Under the pieces are notes generated by a model, which saw nothing but the letters and a program-made list of their open reading frames with translations, was not told the origin of the DNA and did not search any database. A stretch of DNA of 64,000 nucleotides from Chlorokybus atmophyticus (taxonomy: Eukaryota > Streptophyta > Chlorokybophyceae > Chlorokybales > Chlorokybaceae): assembly GCA_009103225.1 (NCBI GenBank), contig RHPI01000585.1, positions 169,041 through 233,040 of the forward strand. The letters are read 5' to 3'. How positions within the stretch are numbered: the first letter of the stretch is position 1; the number at the start of each line of letters is the position of its first letter. Positions 21,478 through 34,289 of the stretch are shown here, in pieces. Made by a program: the position numbers and the translations under genes.

Positions 21478-24400
21478 ATGCGGTCGCAAGGATGGGGAGT
21501 GGCGTCAGGCTTGGGCTCTAATTGGGGCAGCTTTGAGCTGCCGGCACTCAGCCTGACGCACCACGCCGCTTCGGCCATCCTGCTGACCGTCACAGTGTAC
21601 CTGCTGCTCACAGCGCCGCCCGACCGAAACCCGTTGGAAACCTTGGAGCATCCTGGTAAGAGCACCACTAACAGCTACTTACAATTCAATGTTCAATCGG
21701 TGCGCTTGTTGGTCTCGCTATGCCTTGCATGAAGCTGCCGTCCCCGTCCCCGTCCCCTCCCCTCCCCCCCTAAACACATGCATACACACGCATAGACACA
21801 AGCGCACAGTTGCTCATGGCCATGCACAGCAGCTCTGCTGTGCATGTCCATGAGCTCGTATGTATGCATGATAGCAATAGGATTGCAAGGGTAGCTTGTG
21901 GTACGAAGAAGAGTTTGGATGAGACTTCAAGCTATGCACACAGCAGTGGAAAAGTGAAGGTTGACTTCGCAACTTCTGTGTGTATAGCATGCTTGCAACA
22001 GTGTGCAGAATAGCGTGTTCTGCTAGATTACGTGGACTCAATGAGTGCTTCAGTGGTACTTGACCAAAGCGGATGGAGTTGAATTGCCAACCTGCAGACA
22101 GGGCTACAGCTGAGTGTGTACATCTTGGCGCTTGGCAGGTTTTTTGATACGGCCGTGCGCAAAGGGGAGTTGGGGCAGCTCATGTCCAAACGGCTGCGCC
22201 GGTCACGGGGACTGCGTGAAGGGGGGTTGCCAATGCAGAGATGGCTTTGTTGGTGCGGACTGCAGCTTTGGTACGCATGCTTGCATGCCGCCACACCAAA
22301 GTTGTGCATAATTGCTATGTCAGCATGCATGACAGCATGCAGCAATGTCGTCACAAGCAGTGGCAGTCGCAACTCCATACAATTGTTCACACAGATTGTG
22401 ACGTGTGATGATGGTCAGTGTGCATGTAAACACACATCATCAAGTGAAGCTTACCCTTTCACAGAGGCTTGTCCCAACAACTGCACGAATAGAGGGAGCT
22501 GCACGCGAGGGTACTGCGTGTGCACAGCACAGTATGGTGGAGCGGACTGCTCCGTAGGTACACATTGACATGTGTCAACAAACAGTGTTAGCTTGTTGGC
22601 ACGAGCCCGTTGACATGCTTCTCTGTTTCTTAGATCGGTTGACGGTGCTCACGAAATCACTGATGGACGGCATTGATTTCAAGCTAACCTTTCCGAATTC
22701 TTGCCCTTTCCTGACCAAAGAGGTGATTCTACCCAACACGTGTACATGCATGGTGTACACCTCTTGCAAAGTTACTTAGCTTGTGATCTCACAGCGTGTT
22801 TGTGTGTGTGCGTGCTCAGGATTGCAACCGACACGGTGGCAATGAGACGCGGTTCTGGTCTGATGTGATGTCAAAGGAGCAGTCGTATCAGGTTCGTGTG
22901 TACACGCACATGGCAAAGCGTGTATGCGTGGGTGTGCACGCCCTGCATGTGTTGGTGCATGGGTGTGGGTGCCTGTGCGTGCGTGCGCGTATGCTCTGAA
23001 AACAGTTGGCGTTGTTACAAGTCAAGGTGATTGGAACAGCATGTCCCTTAAAGTGTAGGCATGCATCTGCATGCACATATACGTGTGTGCGTGTATGTAC
23101 GTGTGCATGTGCGTGTGCGTGTTGCGACACGCTATGACCTGACTATGCACTGGCTGTCAATTTCAAACAACAGTATTGTTATGTTTGCAACCAATGTTGG
23201 TCTGATATGCGCATCCGCCGCAGGTGCCCAAAGATCTGTACCAAGTGCTGCCAGACAAGTGTCCCACAATCACGCCAAAGACGTGTGGAGTTGTTGGAAA
23301 CTCCGGGACTCTGCGATGGGGCACGCTGGGTGCAGAAATAGATGCACATGACTTGATATATCGGTTCAATCAGGTACGCATGTGTGAACAACACGTTATG
23401 ATGAATGACCTTGACAACAACAACGATAATTACACTAGAACCACCACCACCACCACCACCACCAAGACTACAATAGTGCATCGTTGCACAACTTGGGCTT
23501 GATTATTCTGTGAAGCTCTGGATTTGTCTTCCACAGGGTCCCACCGAAGGCTATGAGTCGCATGTGGGCACGTTGACGTCTGTCGAGTCTTTGAATGCAA
23601 AGTTTGCGCACGCCCTCGCGCGGGCTGATGAAGGTGGGCATCCAGTGCGTGTGCAGGTCGTGGTTTAGATGAAGTCATGTATTGGTTTCAATCTGGCCTG
23701 CCAGGGGAGTGGCTGTGGAGGGAAACCACAACAGGGTACATCCTGTTTGAGCCCTGGAAGCTGAGAGATACATATGTAACAATTCGCCACAAGAATCCAG
23801 AGGTGCAAACAACATCCATGTGGGGTGCAGCTACTGTTTGGCAAACCTGTATTTGTGAGCTCAGATAACCAGCAAGAAGGAACTGAACGACCATTGTTGA
23901 TACATGATGTAACAACTTCGTACTCAACAAATCTCTTCATGCAGATTCGGCTGTGGATGTTTGCACCAGAGTTTGTGGTCCAGGCGCATCGCATCTATGA
24001 TCGCTTGCAGGTATGTGGTGATAGGGCGTGCGAGTACTACTTGTCACCGCTGGTGTGTGCGTATATGACTTAGCGCCTTATTCTTGATCAGGACAATTTG
24101 GAAAGGGAAGAGTTTGGTTGTTTTACCGGTGAGAAGCCCATGTCGGGCTTCTATGCAGCACTGTGGCTGCTGTACACATGTGAATCGGTAAGTCGGCTAC
24201 TGACTGTTGATGGCTGACACCTTCCAACTCTCCAACGGAGTATTGTATATGTGTCATGTATGTTGCACCCGACAACTCATCACCACACTACTGTAGGTGG
24301 ACTTGTATGGGTTTGTGCCATGGACAGACTCAATGTCACACGGTGGTGGCTGGCGCTATCATTACTTTGATGGTATGCGCATACAATGCGTCGAGGTTGC

Positions 24401-25725
24401 AACGTGTGAGCACATGTGTGCAAGCCCCTCACACACACAAGCATGTTTTTAGGTGAAGAGCCGCGGCGTGGTGCCCACAGCTTCGACGCCACGTACTTCA
24501 TGTACCAGCTTATGAGCATTACTCACCCCGAATTTGTTCTGCACGAGATCGCACCGCCGCCCAACCTTGGCAAGGAGGAAGAAGGGCAGGAGCTAGCTGA
24601 TGTTGAAGATGAAGGCAAAGAAGAGGGCGGTGATGAGGATCAAGACAACACTGACGGGCAACAGGTGCGTGTGTGGGTGCGTGCTTGTGTGCAAGCGTGT
24701 TTGCGTGTACGCGCGTACATGCGTTCACGGGTGTTCACACACAGGGTCATGCAGAAGTTGCATGAGTTACAACTAGTCTTGTTGTGTTGTTGCAGGATGG
24801 TGAGGGCACCATACGGCATGTATCCAAACGTAGAGAGCCAGATAAGGTGGATGATGAGGCTGCCGACCGCAAGCCGGACCGTCTCGCGGACATTACCACA
24901 GCTGAGGATGTCGTTGATGAGAATGAGGAAGAGGAGGAAGACACAGAGGTTGACGAGAATGGTGATGGTGATGGTGATGGTGATGGCCATGGCAATGATA
25001 ACAAGGACAGGCGAGCGGACAACATAGATGCCGAGGAAGACGAGCATGATGCAGCCAACAACAATAATGATGATGATGATGATGATGATGCCGCCGCCAT
25101 CAACAAGAGCAACGCTGGCATTCATCGCGAGACAAAGGGTGACACACGTGGAGATGGTGATGGGGTTGAAGTTGAAGATGTAGCGAGCGGTACAGTGCGT
25201 GAAGAACAAGAGCATGAAGGCTCATTAATCAAAACCTTGGTGCTGGCCAAGCATGAAGAAGTGGAAGCAATTGACAGCAACCGTGCCACCAATGAAGCGC
25301 TTGATGCATCGAATCATCAACCACATGAAGAGAAGACTGCTGCACATGCTCGTGTCGACAACGGCATTGCGTATCAAACAACCAATGCTCAACAGAACGA
25401 GCAGAGAGGCTCCAGTAGTTCAACAGACAGATCTGAGACCGGCCAAGGCTCCGGCGGTTACCGAGCCAACACTGCCAGAGCAGGGTCGACACAAACCCAA
25501 CATTCGTACCAATCAGTGCATCAAGGGCAGACAGTGTTGCGCAAGAGTGGAATCCAAGACGCTCAGGAAAGGGCCACTCGATACTCCACGCAGAAGGGGA
25601 TTCAAGTTGACACAAGGTCAAAAGGCTCAGGCTCTTCCTCTACGCTGAACCATCAAGAGTCGGGCTCTGATGAACGCAAACGAAATCCGTATAAAAGTAG
25701 ATATGGCAATCGCATGAGGACTTGA
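21478..25725 (+). CDS. EGF-containing GT29 sialyltransferase-like protein
   Basis: Predicted Golgi type II membrane glycosyltransferase, CAZy family GT29. Thirteen exons (21478-21655, 22139-22270, 22465-22557, 22634-22722, 22820-22891, 23224-23373, 23537-23633, 23657-23802, 23945-24010, 24092-24187, 24297-24372, 24453-24664, 24796-25725) join in phase to 778 residues. A signal-anchor helix ([12 protein letters not shown]) is followed by two EGF-like repeats ([18 protein letters not shown] and [18 protein letters not shown]). The sialylmotif L equivalent is [11 protein letters not shown]...[16 protein letters not shown]. The S motif is [12 protein letters not shown] and the VS motif is HYF. 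An acidic, low-complexity tail of about 370 residues follows, with an Asp run encoded by a GAT microsatellite. Whether it transfers sialic acid, Kdo or another sugar cannot be told; algal and plant members often differ from animal enzymes. Confidence 0.88.
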
Positions 25726-26362
25726 CAGCTAATCTGACATGCTCAGAAACAATAACATGGCTGCCGAGCATACATGACCTGAACTGTCTGCAACATATCA
25801 CATCGCTCACAAGACAACTGCACTGCTAAACCTAGACTGTGTCTAGCGCGCAGCACTCTGGTCACATATTGGTTGTTGGAATGCATGACATCTGTGGGTA
25901 CCCATGGATCCGCCCATCATCAATCCCAGTATGTTGCAGGCATTGCCGCATCTTGTTTGTGCAACCAACAGCCTGACACCTGGCAGTTCATTTCAACCCA
26001 GTGCTATATACCTGGCACCAGCATGGAGCGCGCCAGGCCAGGACATGTTGCATATTTGTTGGTCTCGTCCTCAAATTTGTGTAAGGACTAGGCTGCAACC
26101 TGCCAGCCAAGTCATCACATGGATACAAGTTCACTCTGTCGAGTAATGCCTATCCATTTATGCACGTATGTACATAGGTGAGCACACCATGTCACTCTAT
26201 TAGCCCCAGACCATGCATGCATGGTGATGCAATCGAGGTGAGCGGGCCAGTGTCCAGTCCAGTGCATGCAATCATGCGCTTAAGAGAACATGCCAACAGC
26301 CTGCGTCAATAGCAAACTACAATTAACAGCAACGCAGCGTGGCAGCAAAGCCATATCTACAG
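25726..26362. other. Convergent intergenic region
   Basis: Lies between the stop codons of the plus-strand glycosyltransferase and the minus-strand ClC gene. It presumably holds both 3' ends. No coding signal was seen. Confidence 0.5.
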
Positions 26363-29300
26363 TCAACTGTTTGCACCACTACTCGACGAGACAATGCGCC
26401 CAGGCTTCGATATCCTGAAGCGTCTGGGCGGCGTGTTGATCAGATGGCGTGCGTGGCGCCGCTTGTTGGTGGGTGCAAGCAGCACCTCGGGACAGCGCTT
26501 CTCCACAACTTCAGGCAACAAGTCCTTGCGCGTGATCACGCCGAGGACGCGCTGCGGCCGCGGAACGACCAGCAAATGACGCAAACCCAGCGTGCGGAAG
26601 ATAGCATACACCTTGGTGAGAGACGCGTCTGCCGACACGCTGTACGGCGTGGTATTCACAAAAGGCCCGATGTCCAAGTACATGTCCAAGTCTTCGCCGC
26701 TGAGGGCCAGGTCATCAACAGTGAACCTCTTAGCTGTGGGATGCCGGATGAAGTCCTCCGCATGATGCCGCAAAGCCCTCCCCTGCGACTCGGCCAACGA
26801 GGCTGTGCCCTGGAAGTCCTGGCGAGACTGCAGCAGCACCAACAGGTCTGATCTCAACACCGTCCCCAACACGCCAACATGTCCGCTCACAACAGGGAAG
26901 GCGTTGTGCTTGCAGCGCCTCAGCACGTCCACCAGACGGCCCACCCTCTCTATGCGCTGCAGCGTGACTGGCGGGCGCCGGCCGATTGCGTCCGTCGCAG
27001 TGAGGTGGCGATAAAACCGCTCGGGAGAAGGCTCCAGGTAAGGGATGCGCTTGATCGCCATGTGGATGTCGGATATCGACGAGTTGAATGCGTCACCCAC
27101 AGCCTTGGCGATCAGCAACACGAGCATGACAAGCGGCAGCAGCTTCAGATTGTTGGTGATCTCCAGCATAACCACGCACAATGACACAGTCATGCGCATG
27201 GAGCCAGACATAAAGGATGCAGCGCCGAGGACGGCATACGTCCCTTCGTCGATGCGTTCCTGCCCGTACAATTTCACGACAAACATGCCCACGAGCCGTC
27301 CATATGCTGCGCCACACATGATGGACGGCACGAACAGGCCAGTCGGAACAGTCACGCCATATGTGATAACTGCAAGCGCGTAGAAGAGGATCAGGTAGGT
27401 GATTAAAGACTTCGCGGTGAACTCGCCAGCTGTGCTGGAGGAGAAGAGGTTGCGAATGGCATCGTCCTGTGTGTTGAAGAAGAGTGTCGCCAGATCATTG
27501 TACTGGCCGCGTGTCTCGCCCTCGGGACAGTTGAAACGGATGAAGTTGCCATAGTGATGTGAGGGGCGCGGGCACACCACGTCAGGGTTCTCCGGGCACG
27601 CCGAGCACGCCGTGAAGAAGGGCACGAGGTATGAGCAGAGTGAGGTCAAACCCGTGATCACGAGTACCTCAATCACGCGCGCGCGTGGACCACCGCGTCG
27701 CCAGAGCACAGCCTTCCTCCAGACCGTTAGATACATGTTGAGTTGGTTGAAGAGCGCACCAAGCAGCCCGCCTAGCACGCCGAGCATTGCCATAGGCACC
27801 AATTCAACAGTAGCGTAGTCTTCCTGTGCACCAGGCCCTGATATGTCAAAAATAATAAATCCTCCACTTGAGAAGGCTCCACACGCGCCCTTGGCGCACC
27901 ACTGCATGCAAGCCCGCACGGTCACGGCCACAACAGCTGTGGTGAACAAGCAGCGCCATAGCAAAGCTCCTCTCCACCAGGTGGCCTCCTCGAGAGCGAA
28001 CAACACGCCGCCAACAGGGGATCGAAAAGCCGCAGCCACACCGGCTGCTGCGCCGCAGGTGACGAGATCGCGCCGATCTCTATCGTTTGCAGCCGGCCGA
28101 CCTGCTGCCGTAGACAAGAGGGAAGCCAAACAGGCTCCTATGTGCACCATAGGACCCTCTTTGCCAAGCGCCAAGCCTCCAGCCACAGCACCCACTGAAG
28201 CCAGCATCTGCATGTTCAAGCACCGCACTCAGTGACCTGCTGTCAACAAGTGTCGTGGTGCGAGCATGATAACTGAGACAGAAGGAACAAGCCATAAAGG
28301 TGCCCGTGTATGCTAGCACATGTTACTTAAGAAAGGACATGTATGATAAGACAGGCGCGTTGCATGCCATTACATGTTTATGCAGAACAAGCAGTTGTAA
28401 GCCAATGAGTTGCACATGCGTGCTGCCGGTTGTTGATGACACGCAGTTGTACACTTGCATGCGGAACCCTCACCTTGGCAATGAGCGTGCGTGGGAGCAA
28501 TGCGCCAGGAATGTCCACTCCATTCAAGTATGCTTTGACATCGGCAATGCCTGAGCCGGCCGCACTTGGTGCGTAGTAGTTGACTAGCAATGTCGAGGAC
28601 AGCACCAGGACTAAGTTGAACAATGTATACACAATGAAGCCCAGCACGTACGACACCCTCATCACCCCGAACGTCGCAGCAAACTTGAGCCCCGCGGCAT
28701 TCTCAACACCAAGGTTAATGACAAATGCCGCCAACCCCGTGCACAGCCCCAGCACAAGAGCCAGCACCCATTTCACCGTCACGTACGCCAATTTGTCCAG
28801 TCGCCCCCTTGAAGCCTGCATAAAAACTTCATCTATTGGCATAAAGGGGTTGCGTGCTGAAGCTCTGTTGATAACATACATGCTGCTGAGAAGTAGAGAA
28901 TGCTGAACTGACTGCACTACTGCAACATGTGCAGGAACCAAATCAAGCCTGCAGGTTGCACAAACACCAAGCGCCGAAGGACATGCAGTGGACGAATGGA
29001 GCTAGTGTGCAGATAGATCAAGATAGATGACATGGGACTGTCGAAGTGACGGTGTAACTCAAAATGCCCGAATACATACAGAGTGACTGCTTGGTGCAAA
29101 TGCCATTGCATTGCGTGTTTTTCACTTTTGGGGGGTGGGGGGCAACTGCTGTGCACAACCTACCAGCGCAGGCATGCAAGTATGCACAATCAACAGCAGC
29201 TTAGTTGGATGACCTGACTAGACAGTGCACTCAATTGCTGGCCACTCTCCAAATGAAACGCAATGGCCTTAGCAGCTTAGGGAAGGGCTAACGACATTGC

Positions 29301-29815
29301 GTATGCCGCACCATGGTTACCTAACTGAAAACAAAGACAATGCACTGCTGCATCCAGCCATCACTTGCCTGCATTGTGTGTTGTGCCATGCACATGAATC
29401 TGCATTGGAGGTTGATCAATTGACAACTTGAACTCTAGCTGTCCCATCTCACCTGGTCTGTGCGGAAGACGGCATTCTCAGCGACCTCATAGTCGAGGGA
29501 CTCAAATTCTGCCGTTGCAGGATGGATGAAGCTGCCGCCTGCACCCGCCCCCTCTGTTCTATCTAGGCCGGCCTCGCCGACCTCCATGTCCAGGTCGTCG
29601 GCCGAGCCGGCCTCAGAGCCCAGCAGGCGAGCCCGTACGCCATGCCCCCGCCCGGAGACACCGCTAGCTCCGCCGCCGCCTAACGCCCGCATTGACACAC
29701 CGGGCTCGTCGCCGTCCTCCTCACCCTCCTCGTCCTCTTCCCCCTCCACCTCCTCCTCATCGCCTCTTGCGTCCTCCAGCACGTGCGTCTTGCCGTTCTC
29801 CCCTCTCCCAGCCAT
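26363..29815 (-). CDS. ClC-family chloride channel / anion-proton exchanger
   Basis: Membrane anion transporter of the eukaryotic ClC family, probably in an organelle membrane. Three exons (29453-29815, 28474-28815, 26363-28207), all phase 0, give about 849 residues. An acidic cytosolic N-terminus ends in the family motif ESLDYEVAENAVFR. The pore motifs are GSGIADVKAYLNGV, GKEGPMVHIG (with the gating Glu) and TGLFVPS; ALGAASFMSGS-type helices follow. Two CBS domains close the protein (about residues 640-700 and 760-830), with ITRKDLL at the end. The residue after GSGI is Ala, where plant proteins have Pro (nitrate) or Ser (chloride). The chosen ATG opens MAGRGENG; the frame is open further upstream, so the start is uncertain. 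It is divergent from the small membrane protein gene at 30203. Confidence 0.92.
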
Positions 29816-30202
29816 CCCCCCGCTCCCACCGCCAAGGACAACCCCAAGCACCAGGCCGCCCAACCTCCTCACCTCATGCCATGCAGGCAGCAAATGCTGC
29901 AGAGCCTGCAGTGGCCCCGGAGGACGACGCTGCAAAGCAGCAGAATGCGCCCGACGACGAGAATCAACCTTTCTTATATGCTGCCCACCACGTCCCCTCC
30001 CCGCCGCCCCCGCCGTTGCCGCTGCCCCCGCCGGCCACACCCACGACGGCAATGGCAAGTGCCAGCAGAAGAATGCTCACGCCCACAAACCCTATTTGGT
30101 TGTTAGCGCGGTTGCTGTTAGTGCGGTTGTTGAGGTTGGCGGCGGCGGTGGCGGCGGCGTGATTGTTGTCGTCATTGTGGGAGTAGGCGACAGGCTGAGG
30201 CA
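29816..30202. promoter_or_regulatory. Shared upstream region of ClC and small membrane protein genes
   Basis: 387 bp separate two divergent predicted starts. GCC-rich low-complexity sequence fills part of it. No specific promoter motif was identified; the assignment rests only on the head-to-head arrangement. Confidence 0.3.
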
Positions 30203-31104
30203 ATGGCGGGTATTCTGGTGCTGTTGCCGGCGCTGGTGTTGGTCGGGGCGCCCCTGACTGTGCTGGTGGCAGCGTTGTCGCTGTCGTCCTCCGCACAGCT
30301 GTACGCCGCCCTCGCCGCCGCAGCCAAGACGCGCGCTGGCGGGGTGGCCTGGAAGTATGTTCAACCCTACGTTTTGCAACTGGTAAGCACACTTTACAAT
30401 GCAGCTTGCACTCTTGATTGCTGTCTATGCCAGCGTCAGTAGCTGCATGCATGCATGCATGCATGACCTGGCTGCGGACTGTAGCATAGCACCATTGCAT
30501 TGAAAAATGTCACCGACAGCCATGCTGGCTTCTTCCATCAGTCTGCATAGTTTGCATGTTGGTGTCAAAGAGTTGTTGGTTTACTACCTCCAATGCCTTC
30601 AGAGATGTATGCATTGTGCAGGTCATTGCATTTTTGCTTGATCATGCGCACGCGCAGAGTGCGTACCACGTAACTAAGCATGCATTGCATAGCACAAATC
30701 AAGCGAACCGCACTACACGCACATCACTCAACTGCCAGGCATTGTTGGCTCCAACCTTCCCCGGTTACTCTGGGCTCTTGATTTGTCAGATAACAAAGAC
30801 AAGCCCTGCACATGCGTGCATTGTCGGAGTGCACGACAACAACAAATTCGCGCATAGCGAATATGTTGTCTCTTATGGTTTTTTACAAGCGCACACGCGT
30901 CAACTGCCTCAACATTGACACAATGATACAACATTATTGCAACACCACGTGTAGGTGAGGCACTTGGAGCGGTCACTCGGTACTCCCGAATCCTTCGCGC
31001 AGAAGCTGCAGCCGACGCACGCGCTGCTGCTGGCTGTTGTGATCGTCCTCCTCGTCTGCCTTGAACGCATACGGGCCGAGATAGCCGCCAACGCACGCAG
31101 ATAG
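30203..31104 (+). CDS. Small two-helix membrane protein, unknown function
   Basis: Not recognised as a member of any family. Two exons (30203-30382 and 30955-31104) join in phase 0 at GT-AG sites to give 109 residues. Residues about 2-38 form a hydrophobic stretch (ILVLLPALVLVGAPLTVLVA). A second strong helix, HALLLAVVIVLLVCLERIRAEI, lies near the C-terminus, which is basic and ends ANARR. A short loop between them (KYVQPYVLQLVRHLERSL) looks amphipathic. It would sit in a membrane as a hairpin. Support comes from clean splice sites, in-frame continuity and coding-like composition, with no homology. It is head to head with the ClC gene. Confidence 0.5.
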
Positions 31105-31531
31105 CACGTGGTGTAGGTGTGCGCTGTTGTGTTTTTGGCTGTTGTGCGGGTGTACATACTGGAAGGGTGCGGTTGAAATGAGGAGAAGCTACAGGGTGGT
31201 GGTTGTGACGGTGGTTGGCGCAATGGCTGATCACAGTGTGAGTCACTATTGTGCTGTTGACTGATGGGGTTGGAATGAATAGACTACTTGTGGCACATTA
31301 GTCTTCATTACAGTTCATGGTGAATAATGGCCTGCCATCATGCTTACCTATCGAAGTGCATGTGTTGGGTGCCAGCCAAAGCACTCAAACACACTTGCAG
31401 GTTAATTACTCATTTCGGAAAGACGAAAACAAGCAGTTGTACAAGATCTGCATTGCGTAACAAGCGCAAAGAGCTTTCAACTCAGCGTGCCGGTAATGTC
31501 TGCATAGAGCGCTTCCCGCCCTCTATCGCGC
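31105..31531. other. Convergent intergenic region
   Basis: Lies between the stops of the small membrane protein (+) and the EamA transporter (-). No coding signal was seen. Confidence 0.5.
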
Positions 31532-33189
31532 TCAAGCTTCATCCACCGTGCTGAGCGGCTCGTAGCGAAGCGGCTTATTGCTCGTAGTCATCTCACTCTC
31601 GCGCACACGCTGTTGTTGTTGTTGTTGTCTCTCATCGATGAGTGTCAATGGCTTCGGCCTCAGCGCGATCGCCATCACGCCCGCCGCAATGAGAACCGTC
31701 CCTACCAAGGCTGAGAGGACAGAGAGTGGGAGTGGGAGTGTTGTTGTTGTGGTGGTGCTGATTGTGAGTTGTTATGTTGCTAAACACTGTATAACATTTG
31801 TTGCATTTGTTGCTCACCTAATACGGTGGGTTGTTCGTGTAGGAATGCAAGGCCGAGGGCGTGCGCAAACACCACCTGTAGGTAGTTCATGGCGCTGGCG
31901 CGCGCCGCGCTCTCCCTCTGAAAGGCCATGTTGAGCAGAATCTGCACAACAACAAACCCACATGTTACACATCATGCAATGTCATTATCGTGTGCGTGCC
32001 TGCCTAAGTAACTAGATGTTGCGGGCTCAGACATGCACACGCATGCACTCGAGCACGACTGTGTGCGGGAGTATTAGGGTTGTGCATGTGCACCTGCGCG
32101 TGTGAATGCGTATACGTATGCCACTGTGTGCACACATATGGGCACGCGCACGCGCATGCACACGCACACATGCATGTGTTGTTGCATATGCAACTCTCCA
32201 TGTGATGCAAGACATCCTTCCAACACACTCTCCACACCCCCACCTCCCCCCAACAATCCCCGCAATCCCCGCCTCCCCACACGCACCTGTCCCGCAAAGG
32301 AGAAGACAACAATCCCAACCATCAGCATGGTCTGTCCCGCATCCGGCACAACAACTTCCTGCATCCCCACAAGTAGTGCCCCCCCGCCCCCCAACGTGCT
32401 CGCTAGATGAAAGTACAACGTCAACACGACGGCGGAGTCGTTGGGTGACACGCGGCGGAGGAGACGCACGGTCGTGTAGGCCAACGCGGTGAAGATGGCG
32501 GACAGGAGGGCCAGGAGGGAACCCAACGTGTGCGAGGAGGAGGAGGGTGAGGGTGATGTTGGGGTGCGGGAGAAGAGGAAGGAGGGTTGAGCAACCTGTG
32601 GGTGGGTGTACAGTGTACACAATATGTGACAGATATGAGGTGTTGTAAAGTGTCATGCGTGCGTGCATGCATGCGCACGCACTGCTACCCACACAGGGTG
32701 CACACACTGTGTGAGGGTGTGAAGTAGTATCCTGTCTGTTGTGTTGTATGGTTGGAGGGACATGATGGTATGACAAGCAAATAGCGTGTGTACAGTAAGC
32801 GGTATTCCTGATACTTACCAATGCGACACCAATGAGGCTGCAAGACACGCCGCCGGCCTCCCAGACTCCAAACGGTTCTCCAAGCATGACCTTCGCCACT
32901 ACAGCACAGACACCAAAACTGACAACACCGTCATCACAACAACCCACCCACCCCCCACACACACTGCTCACGTATTGCGGTGAACGCCGGGTTTAGGAAT
33001 GATATGACCACTGCATCGGCGAGGGGCAGCCGTCGTATGGCCGCCACGTAGGCCGTCAGCGCCAGGAAACCGATGGCGCCGCGGGCTATCAGTAAAGGAC
33101 GGGCATGGGGGGAGCCCCAAAAGGGGGCGCCGGACTTGCTGAAAGAGAGTGTGTGTGTGCGTGTGTGTGTGAGTGGTGGTGTGTGGTGT

Positions 33190-33220
<31 letters not shown>

Positions 33221-34271
33221 NNNNNNNNNNNNNNNNNNNNNNNNNNNNNNNNNNNNNNNNNNNNNNNNNNNNNNNNNNNNNNNNNNNNNNNNNNNNNNNN
33301 NNNNNNNNNNNNNNNNNNNNNNNNNNNNNNNNNNNNNNNNNNNNNNNNNNNNNNNNNNNNNNNNNNNNNNNNNNNNNNNNNNNNNNNNNNNNGGGGGGGG
33401 GGGGGGTATTGAATTTGTTGTTTGCCAAGCCAATACGACTTTGGATACGTGTGCGTGATAACTATACACACATGCACGCGCACGCTGCGTTTAGTCTGCA
33501 AGCCAGATTGCTACTTGCATACGCGTGTGTGCATGCTAACCACGCACGCATACCTTAACAAGTGAACGTATGTACACTCACACTCACACAGGCACATGTA
33601 CACGCAAACGCACACGCACATAACATCACCACCACCACCACCACCACCACCACCCAGACAACAACACCACCTCTCTCTCACCGGTTCATCACTCCGAGTG
33701 TGGCAACAGTAAGCACCAAGCACCCCATCCCCCTCACGAGCACGACCTCAAAGGCCCCGAACTGCAACAGCTTCACCATGAAGGCCATCAGGGAGAAGCA
33801 CAGGGCCGCGCAGGCCATGCACGCCAGACCGGAAGAGAGGCATGGGGTTGGGGATGTTGTCGTTGTGGTGGATGATGATGTGGTGATGGTGGTGGTGGTG
33901 GTGGTGGTGGATGGTGTTGGGGATGGTGTTGGGGATGTGAGTGGCATCGTGGAGGATAGGGATTGGCAAGGGTGAAGAGTGTGTTTGTTGTTGGTAGTTG
34001 AGAGAGAGCATGTTAGGGAGTAAAGATGCTTGTGGTTGGGGTTGGGGAGTGTCAAGGTATGAGTCTCATGTTGCTTGTCGTTGTTGTTGTTGCTCTTGCT
34101 CTTGCACTTGCTGTTGCTGTTGTCGCAGTTGACTCCTGCTCCTGGCCCTGCTGATGCCAGCGACAACGACAGCGAGCAGTGGGAGGACGACGACGATGAC
34201 AACGTTCCGCCCCCTCCTCCTTGATACTTTTCCCTGTGCCTCACCACCTCCGCCGCCTCCGCCGCTGACAA
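31532..34271 (-). CDS. EamA-type drug/metabolite transporter
   Basis: Polytopic carrier of the drug/metabolite transporter superfamily, SLC35G-like; the substrate cannot be predicted. Six exons (33682-34271, 32972-33138, 32819-32898, 32287-32595, 31818-31941, 31532-31710) keep phase throughout and give about 482 residues. The first EamA repeat has CFSLMAFMVKLL, FEVVLVRG, RLPLADAVVISFLNPAFTAI and MLGEPFGVWEAGGVSCSLIG. The second has GSLLALLSAIFTALAYTTVR, TLYFHLAS and ALGLAFLHEQ, ending with VGTVLIAAGVMAIALRP. A low-complexity Ser/Thr/Asn-rich segment precedes the first helix, so the N-terminus and start are uncertain; the first exon has no internal acceptor AG that would allow an alternative. 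The assembly gap at 33221-33392 falls in intron 1. The start codon lies only 18 bp from that of the divergent WD40 gene. Confidence 0.8.
33191..33406. other. Assembly gap flanked by poly-G
   Basis: A run of about 30 G, then 172 N (33221-33392), then 14 G. It lies in intron 1 of the EamA transporter. The gap length is probably arbitrary and the real sequence is most likely a long G/C homopolymer that defeated sequencing. Confidence 0.9.
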
Positions 34272-34289
34272 CTACGCCCACAACAGCGT

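Noticed and set aside
24640-25215. Hydrophobic 191-codon frame antisense to the glycosyltransferase tail
   Set aside because: It is the complement of the GAT/GAG acidic repeats, which reads as Ile/Val/Leu; the sense frame is supported by splice phase.
32858-32935. Upstream extension of EamA exon 3 (VCAVVAKVMLG reading)
   Set aside because: Joining there gives an early stop or breaks phase; the acceptor at 32899-32900 gives the expected TAILAKVMLGE junction.
32934-33558. Open frames running through the N gap
   Set aside because: They are open only because N and poly-G/poly-C contain no stops; the gap is intronic.
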